Assembly: GCF_009766085.1 (NCBI RefSeq)
Contig: NZ_LMUF01000056.1
Span: 96,640 to 151,641, forward strand
Direction: 5' to 3'
Origin: Burkholderia sp. S171
GTDB taxonomy: Bacteria > Pseudomonadota > Gammaproteobacteria > Burkholderiales > Burkholderiaceae
Length of the DNA: 55,002 nt
Under the pieces are notes generated by a model. That model saw only the letters and a list, made by a program, of their open reading frames with translations. It was not told where the DNA came from and made no database searches. Each line of letters opens with the position of its first letter. The stretch's first letter is position 1. This document shows positions 28,409 through 38,086 of the stretch, one piece after another. The position numbers and the translations under genes are program-made.

Positions 28409-28432
28409 GTGTAAGAATCTGTGTAAGAATCT
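28409..28432. repeat. Exact tandem 12-bp repeat GTGTAAGAATCT
   Basis: Two identical, adjacent 12-mers about 110 nt upstream of the GT2 start. The 10-mer GTGTAAGAAT recurs at 38137-38146, and a one-base variant at 31636 precedes the polymerase gene. Confidence 0.55.
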
Positions 28433-28538
28433 AAGCGATTGCCACAGGGCGCATTTATGCCAGGGTTATGAGAAGCATTCCTGACGTCGCGCTAAAACGA
28501 ACAAAGGCTGTTAGATAGACTGCGGCCAAGGGGACACC

Positions 28539-29630
28539 ATGCAAAAAGCGTTGTTGTCGATTGTAATTCCCGCATACAACGTCGAGCATTTTATCGGCGC
28601 ATCGCTAACATCGGCGTTGCAACAATCGCGCGCGCAGGAAATCGAGCTTATTGTCGTGGACGACGGTTCAACGGATCACACGCTCGAAAGAATCCGCGCA
28701 GTGCAAGCAACCGAAGCCGGCCGTCATATCAAGGTGATCCATCAGGAAAACCGCGGCGTGAGCGCGGCGCGCAATGCGGGCATCGCGTGCGCAACATGTC
28801 CGTATATCGGCTTTCTCGATGCGGACGATGTCTGGGACGCGCGTTTCTCTGAAATAATCCTGCCGCTGCTTAGCGACGACTCCTCCGACTCTGCCGATAT
28901 CATTGAATTCAATCTCGGTATCGTCAATACGGACGGCATGCAGATCGACCGCATGCAGCTTGTTGACCCCGCAACGCTCGGCAAGCGCACGTGCGATCTT
29001 CCGGCACTAATGGAGTTTGCCAAGGTGTGCCAAGCATTTCCCGTCGTGCGCGTTTACCGGCGCGAACTATGGGACGGTATCGACTTCCCCGTTGGCCGGG
29101 TGTACGAGGACTTCGCTACAATTCCGTTCGTCTATACGCGTGCCCGCACGCTGTATCGCCTCGCCGACGAACTCTATTATTATCGGCGCCGCGCCGGCAG
29201 CATCACGCAGAGCGCCTCGCTGCATTCGGTGGAGGGCATTGCGCTCTGTGCCGAAGAAGCGCTTGAACGTTGCGAAGGAGATTCCATAGGACCCCTTGAC
29301 GCCTACTGGCTTGCGGTCTTCCACAAGGCGTTTCGCTATGCATGCGTAGAGGCGTCACGCGTACCCATGAATGCGATGCGTGAATCGATGAAGATGATCG
29401 ACGGCATAGCCGCTCGATACCGCCGCTTGGCGGGAACGCGAGCCGCCGGGACGCTTCCTGCGCTGCATTATCGGTCCCGGATCTTTATCGATCGGCGGAT
29501 CTTTCAGGCCAAGAAACTGGTCAAGCACACGTTCGGGCTTCAGCTCAGGCCGTCTCGCCAAGCGCCGCGGATAATCCAGCCCGAGCCACTGGCGGGTCTT
29601 TCGACGCGTGCGACCGTCAGCGGCCGTTGA
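28539..29630 (+). CDS. Family 2 glycosyltransferase
   Basis: A 363-aa GT-A fold enzyme with the classic N-terminal sequence: SIVIPAYNVEHFIGASLTSA, nucleotide-binding VVDDGSTD (D41-D42), NRGVSAARNAG and the metal-binding DADD at 94-97. No membrane helix is visible, so it acts at the cytoplasmic face, adding a sugar from a nucleotide donor to a lipid-linked chain. The C-terminal 100 residues are basic and helical. It is first in a rightward run of polysaccharide genes, and its stop lies 25 nt before the next start. The donor sugar cannot be predicted. Confidence 0.85.
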   Translation: MQKALLSIVIPAYNVEHFIGASLTSALQQSRAQEIELIVVDDGSTDHTLERIRAVQATEAGRHIKVIHQENRGVSAARNAGIACATCPYIGFLDADDVWDARFSEIILPLLSDDSSDSADIIEFNLGIVNTDGMQIDRMQLVDPATLGKRTCDLPALMEFAKVCQAFPVVRVYRRELWDGIDFPVGRVYEDFATIPFVYTRARTLYRLADELYYYRRRAGSITQSASLHSVEGIALCAEEALERCEGDSIGPLDAYWLAVFHKAFRYACVEASRVPMNAMRESMKMIDGIAARYRRLAGTRAAGTLPALHYRSRIFIDRRIFQAKKLVKHTFGLQLRPSRQAPRIIQPEPLAGLSTRATVSGR

Positions 29631-29655
29631 GCGGGTTCGTCTCTTGGGAACGATC

Positions 29656-31197
29656 ATGCAGATTTACCCCATTCACACGAGTTTCACGGCCGGTGAATCC
29701 TTTGAACTTGCAGTGCAACCGAAGCGCCGCTTCGGGGTGGCGATTTATCAGCAGGCCGGCGACGAACTGCTGCTGTTCTGCAGCAGCGTGGCGGTTGAGG
29801 GACAGAAGAATGTAAAAGCGTCGCTGGTGGACGGGCATTACATTTTCGAATCGGCTGGAGCCAATGAAGCTGCGCAGTTCGACCGTGACTGGAACTGGCC
29901 CACCATCCGCATCCGGCCGGATGTTCCCGCTCACGAGACGCTTTCAAGCGGTGCCTACGTGGCCATCGCCTATGAAGTCTCGGCGGCGGGAAAGCCGCGT
30001 GACGAGACCGGGCGTCGTTGCCTCAGCCGCAAGCCGGTGTCAGGCGCGCCGCCTGCCAGCGACAGCATGGCGCTTGTCGTTGCGCGCCCGCGAATTCCAT
30101 CGGCGCCGATCGCCTACATCGTGCCGGTCGCAACCTACCACGCGTACAACTCCATTGGCGGCGGCTGCTATTACAACGACCCGATCCACCGCCGTCCGCC
30201 CGCCACGCAAGTGAGCTTGCGTCGTCCGGGCGGTGGCTTCGGTGCGCAGCTCGGCGAGCCTGTCGATCCATACGATCCCGCCTCTCCACGCCAGCAGTTC
30301 TTGCATTGGGACGCCAAGTTCATTCGCTGGCTGCGGGCGGAAGGCATCGCTTGCGATTTCTACACCGACCTTGATCTTCATGAGGGAAGCGCGCTCGATC
30401 TCACGAAATATCGCTGCATGCTGAGCGTCGGCCACCATGAGTACTGGAGCCACGAAATGCGCGAACACGTGGCGCGCTTCGTCGAACAGGGCGGCAATCT
30501 CGCGGTGTTCAGCGGCAACACGTGCTACCGGCCTGTGAAGTTCACCTGTGACGCCCTAGGCGACCCTGTCGGCATGAGCAAGCTGGCAGGCGACTGGGAC
30601 TTGCTGACGGAAAAGCCGAACGACGATCCACGGGCATGCGGAAATGAACGCCACCTGATCGGCCTGAGCTACACCTACGGAGGCGGCCATTACGGCAGGT
30701 GGAAACGCTGGCGCGGCGGCTGGATAAACCGCAAGCGCGAGGCAGTCGGCTTTACGGTCACGCAACCTGAACACTGGGTCTTCACCGGCACTGGATTGAA
30801 AAAAGGCGAGACCTTCGGCGCCGACGACCGCTTGGTCGGTTACGAAGTCGACGGCTTGCCAACAAACGATCCGCACAATGGCTTCGAGACGCTCGCCAAC
30901 ACCCGGCAGCTCACCGGTTGGGAGATGGGCGGTGTCGGCTCTTTCGGCATGTTCCGCCCGAAGAATCCGTCGGGCACGCTGAGCGAAGGTCAGGTATTCA
31001 ACTGCGGAACGACGGACTGGGCGAGGGTGTTGCTCGACCCCCAGGCCAAAAGCAATCTTGTCGTGCAGCGGATTACGCGCAATGTGGTGCGCCGGTTCAT
31101 CGACCCCTCGTTCGATGGTGCGTCGCAGCAGAGCAATAGAAGTGCCCCGCGCGAGGCGACCGACACCCCTGCGGTCGACGACACCGCCGCGATCTGA
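29656..31197 (+). CDS. N,N-dimethylformamidase large-subunit-like protein (DMFA2-type C-terminal domain)
   Basis: Start chosen at ATG 29656 behind GGGAACG; a longer frame from 29608 overlaps the upstream gene. The 513-aa product matches the family related to the large subunit of N,N-dimethylformamidase: an N-terminal beta-sandwich (MQIYPIHTSFTAGESFELAV) followed by IAYIVPVATYHAYNSIGG, LDLHEGSALDL, a LSVGHHEYWSHEMRE block and GGNLAVFSGNTCY. No signal peptide. In true DMFase the family hydrolyses an amide; here the neighbours are glycan genes. An amide- or N-acyl-linked group on a sugar is a conceivable substrate, but this is inference. Its location inside a polysaccharide operon is the most informative clue. 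Confidence 0.7.
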   Translation: MQIYPIHTSFTAGESFELAVQPKRRFGVAIYQQAGDELLLFCSSVAVEGQKNVKASLVDGHYIFESAGANEAAQFDRDWNWPTIRIRPDVPAHETLSSGAYVAIAYEVSAAGKPRDETGRRCLSRKPVSGAPPASDSMALVVARPRIPSAPIAYIVPVATYHAYNSIGGGCYYNDPIHRRPPATQVSLRRPGGGFGAQLGEPVDPYDPASPRQQFLHWDAKFIRWLRAEGIACDFYTDLDLHEGSALDLTKYRCMLSVGHHEYWSHEMREHVARFVEQGGNLAVFSGNTCYRPVKFTCDALGDPVGMSKLAGDWDLLTEKPNDDPRACGNERHLIGLSYTYGGGHYGRWKRWRGGWINRKREAVGFTVTQPEHWVFTGTGLKKGETFGADDRLVGYEVDGLPTNDPHNGFETLANTRQLTGWEMGGVGSFGMFRPKNPSGTLSEGQVFNCGTTDWARVLLDPQAKSNLVVQRITRNVVRRFIDPSFDGASQQSNRSAPREATDTPAVDDTAAI

Positions 31198-31719
31198 TCT
31201 CCACGGTACACACGACACCCGCTCGGAACGGCATTGTCCGGGCTCTCGCGTTTCTTCCTTGTGTTGTGAAATTGCACGCTATCCACGACCGGTCGGCGGG
31301 TCGCCTCTTACGCGCTGGCTAGAGGGTTCACCTCAATGGCGGCGCGCTTCCGGCCAGCGCCGCGCCCCGCCTTCCGGCTCGAATTGGCCCTTTATTCGCC
31401 GCTCACATGGCGGAATAACAGGTGTGTTTTAGGCGTAATTATCCTAGCGTGCGTCGCCGTACATTCGGCGATTTCTCACACCTATACGATTCTTCACAAG
31501 GCGAAGGGCATCGTCGGCGCGCTCATTAGCGCTGAATGCCCCGCGCATGCCGAACGCAGCGGGTTTAACGCATTGCTGTTGACCGGCGCCAGCTAACTCG
31601 AACGGTCTCTGGTTCGGGCCCGTGCGATATCGGGCGTGTAAGGAATTATAAAAGTCCGTCATTTCTTGAAGCATCTCAGACGGTTAAGCATCCCCGGGCG
31701 ATCGCGCGATGGTGAAAAA
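31198..31719. other. Intergenic region upstream of the polymerase gene
   Basis: About 520 nt. GTGTAAG plus AATTAT at 31636-31649 resembles the repeated motif upstream of the GT2 gene and could be a shared promoter element. A frame at 31336-31596 has no start signal and is not called. Confidence 0.45.
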
Positions 31720-33060
31720 ATGAATGGATCTCCAGTGATAAACAGACTTTGGGCTTTCACCTTCTTTATCGCGGTTGCCAGCGATGTAATGGCAGGAGCG
31801 TTCCGCTACTACGCGTCGGTCGTCGGAGCGACGCCGATTTTCTACGCGCCGAAGGTGTTGATGCTGATTTGCATCGTGGTGCTCCTCGTGCAACAGCCGC
31901 CCAGGATCGGCCACCTCCTGGCCGGCTTGTACATCGCGGTACAGGCATGCGTGTCGCTGGCCAACGGCGTCCAGCTGACGGCTATATTTTTCTGGCTGTG
32001 GCTGGTTTCGCCGATGCTGTTCGCCATGCTGGCGCCCCCGGGAGCCCTCGCCGTACTGAACGGGCGCACTGCGCGGATCGCATTTGTGATTCTCGCGGTG
32101 ATATGCATGGTCGGCGTCTATGTGAACTATTTCATGCCCTTGCCGTGGGTGGGGACAAAAGCGGATGTAGGCGGGGTTGATATCGGCAACGCCCAGCAGT
32201 CGTACACCGGCTTCGTCAAGCGGTTGCCAGGGTTCGGGCGCAGCAGTGCTGCAACAGGACTGCTGATCGGACTGATGATGACGTGGCTGCTGTCCCGAGT
32301 CCGCTCGCGGATCCTCCTGCTCGTGTTGCTGGTCGCGTCGGCAGTCGCCATTTGGGAAACAACCAACAAGACGACGGTCGTCGCACTGGCACTCGTGGTC
32401 GCGCTATACAGCTTTGCACGCGCGCCGACACTGAGAAAGGCTTGCATCTGGGTGGCGGCACTGATGATCTTCATTCCGTTCGCATCTTATATTGCCACCT
32501 CTGCCGTGAACGATCTCGTGGTCGGTTCCGGCGCGCTCTCTTCGTTCCAGGACCGGATCGTGGAAACCTGGCCTAACATCCTGGCAGGCATGCTTCGGGA
32601 AAAGCTCATCTGGTTGGGGATCGGTCCTGGTGGATTCGGCGCTGCTGCCGGTTATTACAAGGGCAGTTTTGGTTTCAACGTTGGCTACGCGGACAACCTG
32701 GCTCTTTATGCAGTCGCTAACTTCGGGCTGTTCGGCGGGATTCTTCTCGCGTTCTTGCTGACGAAGTTCGTACTGTTGCGTACGTCGGAGGACAAGGGTC
32801 TTTGGGTGATGCTGTTTTTCTTGTTGCTCAGCGGCATCACGACTGATGTTGTCGAGTCCCTTGGCTGTCTTTTATTTTTGGGCGTCACCATCCGTTCTTT
32901 GTTGGGCACGCAAGCATCGCAGGTCCTGCCTGCACGCTCGTTTAATCGTGCGCGATACTCGGAAAATTGGCGCAACCGCGGCACGTTTCCAGCAGATCGA
33001 GCCGCACGCCGTGCGTGGAGTCCGACCGTCGCGCAAACAAAAACGGACGCCTCGGAATGA
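31720..33060 (+). CDS. O-antigen ligase/polymerase-like (Wzy/WaaL-type) membrane protein
   Basis: From ATG 31720 (GGTGA upstream) a 446-aa protein with about ten hydrophobic segments. The large periplasmic loop around residues 260-330 has IWLGIGPGGFGAAAGYYKGS and GFNVGYADNLALYAVANFGLFG, the G-x-G...H/D-N-x-hydrophobic pattern of the Wzy_C region that polymerises lipid-linked repeat units. The N-terminus has helices from about residue 10. Its TGA overlaps the ATG of the glycosidase gene as ATGA, so the polymerase and a glycan-cleaving enzyme are coupled. A TTG at 31666 would add 18 residues. It is distinct from BceI at 50.6 kb. Confidence 0.75.
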   Translation: MNGSPVINRLWAFTFFIAVASDVMAGAFRYYASVVGATPIFYAPKVLMLICIVVLLVQQPPRIGHLLAGLYIAVQACVSLANGVQLTAIFFWLWLVSPMLFAMLAPPGALAVLNGRTARIAFVILAVICMVGVYVNYFMPLPWVGTKADVGGVDIGNAQQSYTGFVKRLPGFGRSSAATGLLIGLMMTWLLSRVRSRILLLVLLVASAVAIWETTNKTTVVALALVVALYSFARAPTLRKACIWVAALMIFIPFASYIATSAVNDLVVGSGALSSFQDRIVETWPNILAGMLREKLIWLGIGPGGFGAAAGYYKGSFGFNVGYADNLALYAVANFGLFGGILLAFLLTKFVLLRTSEDKGLWVMLFFLLLSGITTDVVESLGCLLFLGVTIRSLLGTQASQVLPARSFNRARYSENWRNRGTFPADRAARRAWSPTVAQTKTDASE

Positions 33061-34370
33061 AGAATCGAAAAGACGCCCTGTTTCGCCGAGCGATCATGGT
33101 CTTCATGGGTTACTTCGCTATCCTCGCTATTCCAGCGTTAGCGACACCGATGATCGCCCCGGACGGCGCGCGAAACTCTTCCGAAAGAACGTATATTCCG
33201 CTGCCCTTGTTTCCGGCTTCCCGTGCCGACACCGGCGTGGCGGTCCACGAACTGAATGATCCGAAGTTGCTGGATGCGGTCAAGGATGTTGGATTCTCGT
33301 TCGTGCGTTCCGACCTTTTTTGGGGAACCGTGCAGACCGCCAACGGTTGGAATTTTGCGCCGTATGACACGCTGGTTTCCAATCTGGCGGAGAGGGGGTT
33401 AGGTGCGCTCTTTATCCTTGGCTATGACCATGATGTGTATAGCCCGAGGCAAGCACCGACGACTCCCGCCCAGCTTGCAGCGTTTCATGCCTATGTCTAT
33501 CAATCGGCACTTCACTACAAAAAGGCGGCCGTTCGTTTCGAGGTGTGGAACGAGCAAGATTCCAAGCAATTCTGGTTGGCCGAGCCGTCACCCTCGGCCT
33601 ATCGGAATCTGCTGAAGACCGCAGTAGCCGCGGCCAAGGCGGCCAATCCGAAAGCGATTATTGCCACGGGTGGCGTGACGGAGGCCAACCGCAGTTTTAT
33701 TCGTTCCGTTGGCGACATCAGCGCGACTCAAGTAGGACCCGACGCGGTGAGCGTGCATCCGTACCGGCAGCAATACCCCGAGACGGTACTAGCCGATTAC
33801 CGCACGTTGGATCAGGATCTGTCGGCTTATAAGAAGGTTCCGGAACTTTGGGCGACTGAGTTGGGATACCCCAGCTACGGTTACGCCTATGTATCGGATA
33901 TTGAAGACGGGCACTCGCCGAAAGCGCGCGCACGCCAGGCCAAGTACGCGGTACGTCTGTTTCTCGCCAACTGGATCGCGCAGATCGGGCTCACGGCGTA
34001 CTACGACATGCGCGACGACGGTCCCAATCCCCACGATCGGGAACACAACTTTGGCTTGCTGGACGCGAACAACATCAAATTGCCGGTCTACAACGCAACA
34101 AAGTATTTATTTTCGTTCACGGCAAACGTCAGCGATGCCAGGTATTTCATTAACGATTACGACAAGTACATCGTTCTGAAACTGATCACCGCGAGCGCAA
34201 CCAAATATGTGATTTGGTGCTATGGCGACGGCAGCACGATTGACCTGGACACGTCTCGTTTGCCCGGGAACGCAAGCGTGACCGATATGTACGGCACCCC
34301 GCGGGCATCCACGGGTATCCAGGCAGTCCCTGAGACGTTGGGTCCGGTATTTATTAGTGTTCCTTCATAA
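33057..34370 (+). CDS. Secreted GH39/PslG-like glycoside hydrolase
   Basis: A 437-aa protein with an N-terminal signal peptide (basic MKNRKDALFRR, hydrophobic IMVFMGYFAILAIPAL, likely cut after ATP or nearby). A TIM-barrel of the GH39/PslG type follows: FVRSDLFWGTV, FEVWNEQD with the probable acid/base E166, and LWATELGYPSYG with the probable nucleophile E268. PslG-like enzymes sit in the periplasm and trim or release the polymer made by their own operon. It follows the Wzy gene with a four-base overlap and precedes the Wzc-like kinase, consistent with length control or clearance of stuck polymer. No membrane anchor besides the signal. Confidence 0.8.
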   Translation: MKNRKDALFRRAIMVFMGYFAILAIPALATPMIAPDGARNSSERTYIPLPLFPASRADTGVAVHELNDPKLLDAVKDVGFSFVRSDLFWGTVQTANGWNFAPYDTLVSNLAERGLGALFILGYDHDVYSPRQAPTTPAQLAAFHAYVYQSALHYKKAAVRFEVWNEQDSKQFWLAEPSPSAYRNLLKTAVAAAKAANPKAIIATGGVTEANRSFIRSVGDISATQVGPDAVSVHPYRQQYPETVLADYRTLDQDLSAYKKVPELWATELGYPSYGYAYVSDIEDGHSPKARARQAKYAVRLFLANWIAQIGLTAYYDMRDDGPNPHDREHNFGLLDANNIKLPVYNATKYLFSFTANVSDARYFINDYDKYIVLKLITASATKYVIWCYGDGSTIDLDTSRLPGNASVTDMYGTPRASTGIQAVPETLGPVFISVPS

Positions 34371-34478
34371 ATTAGTCGTTAAGCGGTAAGCATTGCTGGT
34401 GCACAGGTTATTTCAATAGCCGGAAGCTTTTGTGACGCACGGGGCTCGGCCTTTATCTTTTATTGCAGGGGTTTTGAC

Positions 34479-36740
34479 ATGAGTTCATACATCGGGCATT
34501 CGTCGTTTAGTGCGGCGCCGAAGAAGAGCGACGGGCTGATTGACTTGTGGCGCAGCGTGGTTCGCCACCGGCGGTTATTCACCGCGATCACGTGCACGTT
34601 CTGTGTCGCGGGCACGCTGTACGTGTTGCTCGCGACGCCGCAATACCGCGCCGAGGCGATGCTGCGTGTCGAAACCAAACCCGGGTCGTCGATCAGCGCA
34701 CTGTCGGATGTAGCGGGCACGATGAGCGCAACCGTATCGGCAAGCGACGAAAGCGCGGTTCTGACATCGCGCAGCATCGTGAGTGACGCGATTGCTCAAA
34801 CCGGTGCTCAAACGAGCGTGCAAACGGGAAGCCACTTTCCATTGATTGGCCAGTTCATGGCCTCGCGGCATGTCAACGCCCAGCAACTGGTGCCGCCGTT
34901 TCTGGGGTTGAGCGGATACGCGTGGGGAGGCGAGCTGCTCAAGCCGGGCGTCTTTACGGTGCCGGAAGCGGCCCTGGGAGACAAGTTTCGCGTGGTGACA
35001 GGCGAGGCGGGGCAATGGACGCTGTATGACAAGGACGGTACGCAGCTTGCGCAGGGTCGTGTCGGGCAGTTGGTTCCTTTTAGTGTGACCACGCCCGAGG
35101 GGAATGCGCCTGGGGAGTTACGTATTGACACGCTGCGGGCGCGCCCGGGCGTGGAATTCACGCTGCGCCGGGAGTCCGCGCAGGCGGTGTTTGAGAACGT
35201 GAACAAGCAACTGAAGTCGACGGTGGCGAGCCAGGGTTCGACGCTCCGGGACCCCTCGATCATGAGCCTGAGTTACCAGTCCGATTCGCCCTTGATCGCG
35301 CAAATGCTGGTCAACACGATCGTGAAGACGTATTTGAAGCGTGACGAGGAATACCGTGCCGAGCAGGCCCAGCTGAGCCTGAACTTCCTGCGCGGGCGTC
35401 TGCCCGGCCTGAAGGCGGACCTGGAGAGCGCGGAGAACCGCCTCAACGATTACCGCACGAAGACGAGCATGGTCGACATGGGTCAGCAAGGCACGGCGCT
35501 GATCACGCGCTTAAGTACCCTCGCCGATACTCAGACGCGCTTGCAACTGCTGCTCGACGAGCAGAAGCAAAAGTTCCGCCCCGATAGCCCGACTTACCAG
35601 GCGGCGGCTTCGCAGCTTGATCAGGTGAATCGGCAGATACAGGCGCTCAGCGACACAGCGACGCGGCTGCCGAGCATTCAACGCGAATATGTCAGGCTTG
35701 CGCGCGATGTTGCCGTGAGTACGCAGTTGTACACGAGCGTGCTGACCAACGCACAGCAACTGGAAGTGGCCGCCGCGAGCACGGCGCCCGGGGTGAGCGT
35801 GGTTGACTGGGCGATTACGCCGGAGAAGCAGTCGTGGCCGCGCAATGTGATTGTGTTGCTGGGTTCACTGCTTGGCGGATTGTTCGTGAGCGCGGCGGCA
35901 GTGCATCTCCTCTCGCTGAATCGAAAAGAACTTCGTACACCGGAAGAGATTGATTACATTTCGCATGTGCCGCGTCTGGCGGTGGTCGCACAATCGCAGG
36001 CGCAACTGCAGCACAGCAGCGACATGCGCCGTCGCCTGGGCACGCCGGCCAAGCTGCTGGCGGCCAATAGCCCGACGGACCCTGGTATTGAAGCATTACG
36101 CTCGTTGCGCAGCAGCATGAGGGCGTTGCTCGAGACGGGCGACTTGAGCGCGGGCAAGGTGATCCTGTTCACTGGGCCGACGCAGGGAGTGGGCAAGAGC
36201 TTTGTGTCATCTAATTTTGCGTATCTGCTGGCGGAGACGAACGCGTCGGTAGTGCTCATTGATGCGGACATGCGTCAGGGCCGGTTGAGGCATTTGCTGA
36301 AAGAGCGCAGCGGCGCAGGTCTGGCGGAAGTGCTGGAGGGAACGGCACGGGTGGAAGATGCGATCGTGAAGCTTGATGAGAGCAACCTCTCGGTGTTGAA
36401 TGCGGGGCTGGCTGTGCCGTCGAACCCGTCGGAGCTTCTGGGGCGTCCTGCGTTCCAGCAGATGCTGGCGACGTTACGGGATACTTACGATTATGTAGTG
36501 ATCGATTCGCCGCCCGTGCTTCCGGTGAGCGATGCGTTGTCGATCGCCTCGCAGGACTGTGATCTGGTCCTGCTGGTGTCCCGTGCCGATCATACCGGTG
36601 CACGCCAGCTGGAAGAAACGATCCGGCGGCTGGAGAACGTCGGGGCGAGGGTGGGAGGCCATATCTTCAATGGCTTCTTGCCGGGTCGGTACGGTGAACG
36701 CGATGAGTACGGCCTCTACCTTGCTCGCAAGCTGCATTAG
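34479..36740 (+). CDS. Polysaccharide co-polymerase/tyrosine autokinase (Wzc/BceF-type, second copy)
   Basis: A 753-aa BY-kinase. Residues 1-55 include the first membrane helix after a short cytoplasmic end (LWRSVVRHRRLF), and a Wzz-type periplasmic region with coiled coils spans about 60-440. The second helix is near 448-470 (VIVLLGSLLGGLFVSAAAV). The cytoplasmic kinase follows: Walker A GPTQGVGKS about 566, Walker A' IDADMRQGR about 594 and Walker B VVIDSPP about 674. The C-terminal tyrosines (Y738, Y744, Y747) are fewer than in some Wzc proteins. It controls chain length and export and is switched by phosphorylation. RBS is CAGGGG. It is a paralogue of bceF at 46.2 kb. Confidence 0.9.
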   Translation: MSSYIGHSSFSAAPKKSDGLIDLWRSVVRHRRLFTAITCTFCVAGTLYVLLATPQYRAEAMLRVETKPGSSISALSDVAGTMSATVSASDESAVLTSRSIVSDAIAQTGAQTSVQTGSHFPLIGQFMASRHVNAQQLVPPFLGLSGYAWGGELLKPGVFTVPEAALGDKFRVVTGEAGQWTLYDKDGTQLAQGRVGQLVPFSVTTPEGNAPGELRIDTLRARPGVEFTLRRESAQAVFENVNKQLKSTVASQGSTLRDPSIMSLSYQSDSPLIAQMLVNTIVKTYLKRDEEYRAEQAQLSLNFLRGRLPGLKADLESAENRLNDYRTKTSMVDMGQQGTALITRLSTLADTQTRLQLLLDEQKQKFRPDSPTYQAAASQLDQVNRQIQALSDTATRLPSIQREYVRLARDVAVSTQLYTSVLTNAQQLEVAAASTAPGVSVVDWAITPEKQSWPRNVIVLLGSLLGGLFVSAAAVHLLSLNRKELRTPEEIDYISHVPRLAVVAQSQAQLQHSSDMRRRLGTPAKLLAANSPTDPGIEALRSLRSSMRALLETGDLSAGKVILFTGPTQGVGKSFVSSNFAYLLAETNASVVLIDADMRQGRLRHLLKERSGAGLAEVLEGTARVEDAIVKLDESNLSVLNAGLAVPSNPSELLGRPAFQQMLATLRDTYDYVVIDSPPVLPVSDALSIASQDCDLVLLVSRADHTGARQLEETIRRLENVGARVGGHIFNGFLPGRYGERDEYGLYLARKLH

Positions 36741-37054
36741 ACAGAATGGTATGTGGGTTTGAGAGGGCGTCGGGCGGCTTTGGGGAAGTCCGCCCGGACC
36801 GTAAGCACGATGAGGTGCCGCGCGAAACCGCGGTATCCTAACGCTGGCGGAAATTTCTGCCCACCCTCAGGGAGGGAGCGCTTGCGGGTGAGAGAATTGG
36901 CGTGCCCATATCACCGGGTCGCCGATCCCCGTTGGAATCGGCTTAGACCTGTTTCCCGGCCAACGTCGAGGTCCACACGGATGAGTCCATATCAAGTGTC
37001 AAGGTTAACGGCTGGAGCGCTCGCATCCCGGGCGACGCGCCAGGAGCGCCGCGG
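36741..37054. other. Intergenic region between the kinase and the GT9-like gene
   Basis: About 310 nt with a 7-bp hairpin CGGGCGG/CCGCCCG at 36771-36796, no T-run. The last ~110 nt remain open in the frame of the following gene and look coding (EVHTDESISSVKVNGW), with no start codon and a stop at about 36944. Confidence 0.4.
36771..36796. terminator. Hairpin after the kinase gene, possible factor-dependent terminator
   Basis: CGGGCGG (36771-36777) and CCGCCCG (36790-36796), 30 nt after the stop. Strong GC stem, no following T-run. Confidence 0.3.
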
Positions 37055-38086
37055 ATGGTGCTAGACGAAGTATCAGCGCTGACGAACGCGGGTTCACTAC
37101 TTTCGCCGGGCGGCGAGATCGTGGCGTCGTACGATCTGGAAGTGACCAATACACCCGCTCTCGGATATCGCGCGCTCGGTCAGTCCAATAACATCAACAA
37201 CGCCGCATTGAGCCCATTCAATCCTGACTATGCCGCGGTATCGCGCGTACACGTGATTAATGGCATGGGTGTGACACTGGGCGATTCCGTTATCGGCGTG
37301 ACCGCTCTTATTGCCATCAAGACGCGATTCCCGCACATTTCCTTCACGATTTATCGACCCGCTCACGCGCCGGGCTATGTAAAGCGTCTTTACGAGCTGG
37401 CCGAACCGCTATTGGGTACGGTCATCGACTTACCGGTGAATCTTGACACACTCCCTTACACAGAGTTACGCATCGATTTAGGCAATCATTTATTCTGGCC
37501 CAAGTTTGCTTCGCTGCCGATGATCGATTTCTTTCTCGACGCAATGGGGATAAAGGCTGACGACGTCCAGTCCATAGACAAGCGCAATCACTGGCTGCAG
37601 CAATTGGCGCTGCCGCGGCCTGAAGGACTCAAGGGCGACTACGTATTACTGTGCCCGGCTGCAAGTACGCCCGTGCGAAGTATCCCGGCGTCTGTGCATG
37701 AAGACCTTGTCGAAGCGGTATGGCAGCGCTACAGGCGGCCCGTCGTGGGTTTTGGCGTGATCGATCATGGGCTTTACACTGATGTCACCTCGCGAGCGCC
37801 CGATACGGCAGATTTTCTCGCATGGATAAAGCACGCTTCGTATGTAGTGACGCCCGATACAGCTGCCGTTCATATAGCTGCGGGTTTTGGTATTCCGACA
37901 ACGGCGTTCTTCACCACCATCGCGCCAGATTTGCGGGTGCGCGACTATCCACGATGCAAGCCCGTTTCCTTGCCGGTTCCTGAATTGGAAGGCATACAAG
38001 CGAGTAACCGGGCATCAGAAGTGGATCAGGTCGAACGCGCTTATCGAACACTAAAGATAGATGCTGATTTTTCTGGATTTACTTAA
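37055..38086 (+). CDS. GT9-like (heptosyltransferase-type) glycosyltransferase
   Basis: A 343-aa protein with features of GT-B heptosyltransferases: VHVINGMGVTLGDSVIGVTA near 65-85 (acceptor-side Rossmann start), and VVTPDTAAVHIAAGFGIPTTAFF near 270-292, the D-T/S-G/A-x-x-H motif that binds the ADP-sugar donor. The first 60 residues have no clear counterpart. AGGAG lies 7 nt before ATG 37055, but the upstream DNA stays open and coding-like in frame, so the start may be wrong or the gene may have lost its beginning. Soluble, expected at the cytoplasmic side of the inner membrane. The sugar is unknown. Confidence 0.65.
   Translation: MVLDEVSALTNAGSLLSPGGEIVASYDLEVTNTPALGYRALGQSNNINNAALSPFNPDYAAVSRVHVINGMGVTLGDSVIGVTALIAIKTRFPHISFTIYRPAHAPGYVKRLYELAEPLLGTVIDLPVNLDTLPYTELRIDLGNHLFWPKFASLPMIDFFLDAMGIKADDVQSIDKRNHWLQQLALPRPEGLKGDYVLLCPAASTPVRSIPASVHEDLVEAVWQRYRRPVVGFGVIDHGLYTDVTSRAPDTADFLAWIKHASYVVTPDTAAVHIAAGFGIPTTAFFTTIAPDLRVRDYPRCKPVSLPVPELEGIQASNRASEVDQVERAYRTLKIDADFSGFT

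Larger units (their letters stand above)
27981..28538. promoter_or_regulatory. Divergent promoter region with two sets of tandem repeats
   Basis: 558 nt between the leftward PhyH gene and the rightward GT2 gene. It contains two 26-bp units at 28322-28347 and 28349-28374 that agree at both ends (CGATTTAACGTTG and CGCACATC). It also holds two exact copies of GTGTAAGAATCT at 28409-28432. These are candidate binding sites for a regulator of the downstream polysaccharide genes. No gene is seen. Confidence 0.5.
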
